Assembly (NCBI GenBank): GCA_964244885.1
Contig: CAXTKD010000002.1
Location: 248,001-312,000, forward strand
DNA from: CAXTKD01 sp964244885
Lineage (GTDB): Bacteria; Pseudomonadota; Alphaproteobacteria; Sphingomonadales; Sphingomonadaceae
DNA: 64,000 nucleotides
Direction: 5' to 3'
Both the position numbers and the translations under genes were made by a program. The notes under the pieces are model-generated. The model did no database searches, was not told where the DNA came from, and was given only the letters and a program-made list of their open reading frames with translations. This document shows, in pieces, positions 61,127 to 64,000 of the stretch (position 1 is its first letter; each line of letters opens with the position of its first letter).

Positions 61127-61353
61127 AGGCGAAGGTCTACGTCACATTGAAGCCCGGTGTGCTCGATCCGCAGGGGCGGGCGATCCACCACGCGCTGGAG
61201 GGGCTGGGCTTCGAGGGCGTCGAGGGCGTGCGGCAGGGCAAGCTGATCGAACTGGACGTCGCCGACGGCACCTCGGCCGATTCGATCCACGACATGTGCC
61301 GCAAGCTCCTCGCCAACACAGTGATCGAGAATTTCCGGGTGGAAATGGCGTGA
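61123..61353 (+). CDS. purS: FGAM synthase subunit PurS
   Basis: 76 aa. VYVTLKPGVLDPQGRAIHHA, LGFEGVEGVRQGKLIELDV and CRKLLANTVIENFRVEMA are family features. It bridges PurQ and PurL so that ammonia passes between them. GTG start overlapping purC by 4 bases. Stop overlapping purQ by 4 bases. Confidence 0.95.
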   Translation: MKAKVYVTLKPGVLDPQGRAIHHALEGLGFEGVEGVRQGKLIELDVADGTSADSIHDMCRKLLANTVIENFRVEMA

Positions 61354-62012
61354 AGAGCGCGGTCGTCGTCTTCCCGGGCTCCAATTGCGACCGCGACCTG
61401 GCGGTGGCCCTGCGCGAGGTGACCGGCGAGGCGCCGGCGATGGTCTGGCACGGCGATTCGGAAGTGCCCGAGGTCGATCTGATCGCGATTCCGGGCGGCT
61501 TCTCCTACGGCGACTATCTGCGCTCCGGCGCGATGGCGGCGAAGTCGGCGGTGATGCGCGACGTTGTCGCCAAGGCCAATCGCGGAGTCGCGGTGCTCGG
61601 CGTCTGCAACGGCTTCCAGGTGCTGACCGAGGCTGGGCTGCTGCCCGGCGCGCTGATGCGCAACGCCGGATTGAATTTCGTCTGCCGCGACGTCGACCTG
61701 AGGGTCGAGAACGGCCAGACCGCCTTCACCAGCGCCTATGACGCGGGAGAGACGATCCGCATTCCCGTCGCGCACCACGACGGCAATTATTTCGCCGACG
61801 AGGACACGCTGGACCGGCTGGAGGGCGAGGGCCGGGTGGTCTTCCGCTACGAGGGCGAGGTCAACGGCAGCCAGCGCGGCATCGCCGGGATCGTCAACAA
61901 GGCCGGCAACGTCCTTGGCATGATGCCCCACCCCGAGCGACTGATCGAGGACGCGCAAGGCGGACGCGACGGGCGCAGGCTGTTCGAAGGCCTCATGCAG
62001 GCGCTTGACTGA
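61350..62012 (+). CDS. purQ: FGAM synthase glutaminase subunit PurQ
   Basis: 220 aa, class I glutamine amidotransferase. Nucleophile Cys in VLGVCNGFQVL, His and Glu in MMPHPERLIE, and the opening VVVFPGSNCDRDLAVAL. It releases ammonia from glutamine for PurL. GTG start in a GTGA overlap with purS. purL is separated from it by about 1.1 kb. Confidence 0.96.
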   Translation: MKSAVVVFPGSNCDRDLAVALREVTGEAPAMVWHGDSEVPEVDLIAIPGGFSYGDYLRSGAMAAKSAVMRDVVAKANRGVAVLGVCNGFQVLTEAGLLPGALMRNAGLNFVCRDVDLRVENGQTAFTSAYDAGETIRIPVAHHDGNYFADEDTLDRLEGEGRVVFRYEGEVNGSQRGIAGIVNKAGNVLGMMPHPERLIEDAQGGRDGRRLFEGLMQALD

Positions 62013-62022
62013 GGAGACGGCA

Positions 62023-62211
62023 ATGCGGCGGATGATATATTTGGGTGCGCTTCTGATGACGACGGGCTGCGTCGCCGACCGCGATAGCCTCGCCGACTAT
62101 TGCGACCCGTCGAACCACTGCCACGTCCAGCACCTGGGCGACGCCTACGGCTCGCCGCAGCAGCGGCTCGACACACAGACCAGGACGATGGACCCGAACA
62201 ACCCGCGCTGA
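62023..62211 (+). CDS. Small lipoprotein (62 aa)
   Basis: MRRMIYLGALLMTTGCVADR carries a lipobox (MTTGC, Cys16). The mature part of 47 residues is polar with two further Cys (ADYCDPSNHCHVQHLGDAYG) and His. GAGGAG lies seven bases before ATG 62023, a strong site. It is 10 bases after purQ, so it may be read with the purine genes. Function unknown. Confidence 0.75.
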   Translation: MRRMIYLGALLMTTGCVADRDSLADYCDPSNHCHVQHLGDAYGSPQQRLDTQTRTMDPNNPR

Positions 62212-62229
62212 GCGTGGCAAGAGCCGGAC

Positions 62230-62967
62230 TTAGAGCGTCGTGCGGAACGGCGTGAAGTCGGTGCGTTCGTCGAAGACGTCGACCCCTTCGGAACGCTTCA
62301 AGAAGCCGACGAGCTTGTAGGTCACGGGCGTCAGGATGACCTCCCACGACACTTTCAGCACGAACTGGCTCGCCATCACCATCAGCATCGCCTCGACCGG
62401 CCAGTCGGGTGCGCCGTAGAAGGCGAGCGGGTAGAAGATCAGCGAGTCGACGCCTTGGCCGACGATCGTGCTGCCGATGGTGCGGGTCCACAGGTGCTTG
62501 CCGCCGGTCCACAGCTTCATGCGGGCCATCACCAGCGAATTGGCGAACTCGCCCGCCCAGAAGGCGCAGATCGAGGCGGCGACGATGCGCGGCACCTGGC
62601 CGAAGACGCTCTCGTAGGCGGCCTGGCCGGTCCAGCCGGCGTCGGGCGGCAGGCTCACCACCACCCACGACATGAACACCATGAACAGCATCGCGACCGT
62701 CCCCGCCCAGATGCAGCGGCGCGCGCGGGCGTAGCCGTAGACCTCGGTCAGCACGTCGCCGAGCACGTAGGAGACGGGGAAGAACAGGATGCCCGCGCCG
62801 AACGGCCAGAGCCCGATCCACGGCAGGTCGACCACCGCGCGCTTGCCCGCGCCGATGACGTTCGACAGCAGCAGGATGGTGACGAAGGCCGCCATCACGA
62901 AATCGAAATAGCGCAGCTGGCGGGAATGGAGCGCGCTGGCGTCGACTTTCTCAATCTGATCGACCAT
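62230..62967 (-). CDS. yhhQ: Queuosine precursor transporter (YhhQ/VUT family)
   Basis: 245 aa, six membrane helices. FVTILLLSNVIGAGKRAVVD, ILFFPVSYVLGDVLTEVYGY, FWAGEFANSLVMARMKLWTG and TIGSTIVGQGVDSLIFYPLA are the family signatures. YhhQ brings in the tRNA-modification precursors preQ0/preQ1. ATG 62967 has GGGGGA nine bases ahead. Runs against the purine genes on either side. A family D repeat precedes it. Confidence 0.93.
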   Translation of the reverse strand: MVDQIEKVDASALHSRQLRYFDFVMAAFVTILLLSNVIGAGKRAVVDLPWIGLWPFGAGILFFPVSYVLGDVLTEVYGYARARRCIWAGTVAMLFMVFMSWVVVSLPPDAGWTGQAAYESVFGQVPRIVAASICAFWAGEFANSLVMARMKLWTGGKHLWTRTIGSTIVGQGVDSLIFYPLAFYGAPDWPVEAMLMVMASQFVLKVSWEVILTPVTYKLVGFLKRSEGVDVFDERTDFTPFRTTL

Positions 62968-62986
62968 GTGCTCATCCCCCGATTTC

Positions 62987-63069
62987 CGTTTGTGGTGAGC
63001 TTGTCGAACCACGTGGCGGGCTCGGACTCGGGAGCAACCACGTCCTTCGACAGGCTCAGGACGAACGGG
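62987..63069. repeat. Dispersed palindromic repeat, family D (copy 5)
   Basis: CCGTTTGTGGTGAGCTTGTC-GAACCACGTGG and CCACGTCCTTCGACAGGCTC-AGGACGAACGG around about 20 bases. It lies between the divergent yhhQ and purL genes. Confidence 0.9.
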
Positions 63070-63133
63070 AACTTTGTTGTGTTAGCAGCTAGGCCGGGGT
63101 GACGGAACGGGTGTCGGACGCTAGGAAGCGGCC

Positions 63134-64000
63134 ATGCCGAACATCACGCCCGAGATCGTCGCCGAGCACGGCCTGACGCCCGAGGAATACAGCCGCATCC
63201 TCGACAGCCTGGGCCGCGAGCCGAACATCACCGAGCTCGGCATCTTCTCGGCGATGTGGTCCGAGCATTGCTCGTACAAATCCTCCCGCATCCACCTGAA
63301 GAAACTGCCGACCACCGGCCCGGTGGTGATCTGCGGGCCGGGCGAGAACGCCGGCGTCGTCGACATCGGCGATGGCCAGGCGGCGATCTTCAAGATGGAG
63401 AGCCACAACCACCCGTCCTACATCGAGCCCTATCAGGGCGCCGCGACCGGCGTCGGCGGCATCCTGCGTGATGTGTTCACGATGGGCGCGCGGCCGATCG
63501 CCAACATGAACGCTCTGCGTTTCGGCCGGCCCGACCATCCGAAGATGCGCCATCTGATCGCGGGCGTCGTCGCGGGCATCGGCGGCTACGGCAATTGCGT
63601 CGGCGTGCCGACGGTCGGCGGGGAGGTAAACTTCCACCCGGCTTATGACGGCAACATCCTCGTCAACGCGATGACCGTCGGCATCGCGGCCCAGGACAAG
63701 ATCTTCTACTCGGCCGCCAGCGGCATCGGGAACTCGATCGTCTACGTCGGCTCCAAGACCGGGCGCGACGGCATCCACGGTGCGACGATGGCCTCGGCCG
63801 ACTTCGGCGAGGATTCGGATGCGAAGCGGCCGACCGTGCAGGTCGGCGACCCGTTCACCGAGAAGCTGCTGATCGAGGCCTGCCTGGAGCTGATGGCGTC
63901 GGATGCGATCGTCGCGATCCAGGACATGGGGGCGGCCGGCCTCACCTCCTCCTCGGTCGAGATGGCGTCGAAGGGCGGCGTCGGCATCGAGCTGGTGATG
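63134..64000 (+). CDS. purL: FGAM synthase large subunit PurL (N-terminal part)
   Basis: The first 289 codons lie in the window. The frame runs off the right edge. PEIVAEHGLTPEEYSRILDS, MWSEHCSYKSSRIHLKKLPT with the catalytic His, KMESHNHPSYIEPYQGAATG and ADFGEDSDAKRPTVQVGDPF with DMGAAGLTSSS are the small-type PurL signatures. It makes FGAM from FGAR with ATP and ammonia, together with PurS and PurQ. AGGAAG is seven bases before ATG 63134. Confidence 0.96.
   Translation, partial: MPNITPEIVAEHGLTPEEYSRILDSLGREPNITELGIFSAMWSEHCSYKSSRIHLKKLPTTGPVVICGPGENAGVVDIGDGQAAIFKMESHNHPSYIEPYQGAATGVGGILRDVFTMGARPIANMNALRFGRPDHPKMRHLIAGVVAGIGGYGNCVGVPTVGGEVNFHPAYDGNILVNAMTVGIAAQDKIFYSAASGIGNSIVYVGSKTGRDGIHGATMASADFGEDSDAKRPTVQVGDPFTEKLLIEACLELMASDAIVAIQDMGAAGLTSSSVEMASKGGVGIELVM

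Noticed and set aside
26440..63069. The regularly recurring palindromes as a CRISPR array
   Set aside because: The copies are kilobases apart, have opposed arms with unique sequence between, and lack regular spacers. No cas gene is present.
184..63069. Insertion sequences carried by the repeats
   Set aside because: No transposase frame lies in or next to any repeat unit, and no target-site duplications could be defined by eye.
1..64000. tRNA or rRNA genes
   Set aside because: The gaps were read on both strands for T-loop GTTCRA-type strings with matching acceptor stems and for rRNA segments. None was convincing.

Overview
The window reads as a chromosomal segment of a high-GC alphaproteobacterium of the order Sphingomonadales (Sphingomonas-like). 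Pointers are PEP-CTERM tails of the PEPGEWAMM type with RRR ends, the DUF1465 (RcdA) and DUF1476 genes, a Cys-poor alphaproteobacterial DksA, the ispH-thrB-rnhA and petA-petB-petC orders, and dispersed palindromic repeats that translate as PFVLSLSKD and LRQAQDER. No rRNA, tRNA, transposase or CRISPR array was seen.

Layout. 1-2300: end of a PEP-CTERM gene, then an isolated terminase pair (terS-terL) of the gene-transfer-agent type. 2300-3400: a single-domain response regulator and two small unknown genes. 3588-7645: a PEP-CTERM cluster (a three-gene operon facing one short gene, then a further gene), with three near-consensus sigma-54 promoters and an outer-membrane barrel gene between them. 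7700-11900: DUF6456 and XRE regulators, a VOC protein, RcdA, a heat-inducible Hsp20 and another short PEP-CTERM gene. 12000-14900: pirin, an AhpD-like protein, azoreductase and LysR. 14841-16562: a LOV-GGDEF-EAL photoreceptor. 16736-19322: a PhnCDE importer. 19400-22700: small envelope proteins, DksA, an outer-membrane barrel and two YdcH-type proteins. 22699-31542: a Tad/Flp pilus operon (cpaA-B-C-D-E-F-tadB-tadC) without a visible flp. 31588-33507: TumE/TumA and HigB/HigA. 33519-39543: hydrolases and an oxidoreductase, then rnhA-thrB-ispH. 39740-45468: a tandem glycine riboswitch and the glycine cleavage genes. 46093-46606: BrnT/BrnA. 46603-51202: GDPD, MsrA, cyclophilin, a frameshifted DUF885 gene and a GreA/B-like factor. 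51481-55699: cold shock protein, the cytochrome bc1 operon and hemF. 55753-60182: two secreted unknowns, a membrane protein, grxD, bolA and DUF1476. 60347-64000: purC-purS-purQ, a small lipoprotein, a queuosine-precursor transporter and the start of purL.

The most distinctive feature is a set of short paired-arm palindromic repeat families (called A to E here), about 22 copies. Most lie between genes, but one sits in frame in the linker between the two domains of TerL, one in frame in the signal-peptide region of the secretin CpaC, and one supplies the last codons and stop of RNase HI. The second theme is a PEP-CTERM regulon under sigma-54 control. The third is a split gene-transfer-agent system: packaging genes without head genes at their side, plus a nearby DUF6456 regulator.

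All calls rest on reading the sequence. No database search was run. Starts were chosen by ribosome-binding sites, overlaps with upstream stops and family N-termini.
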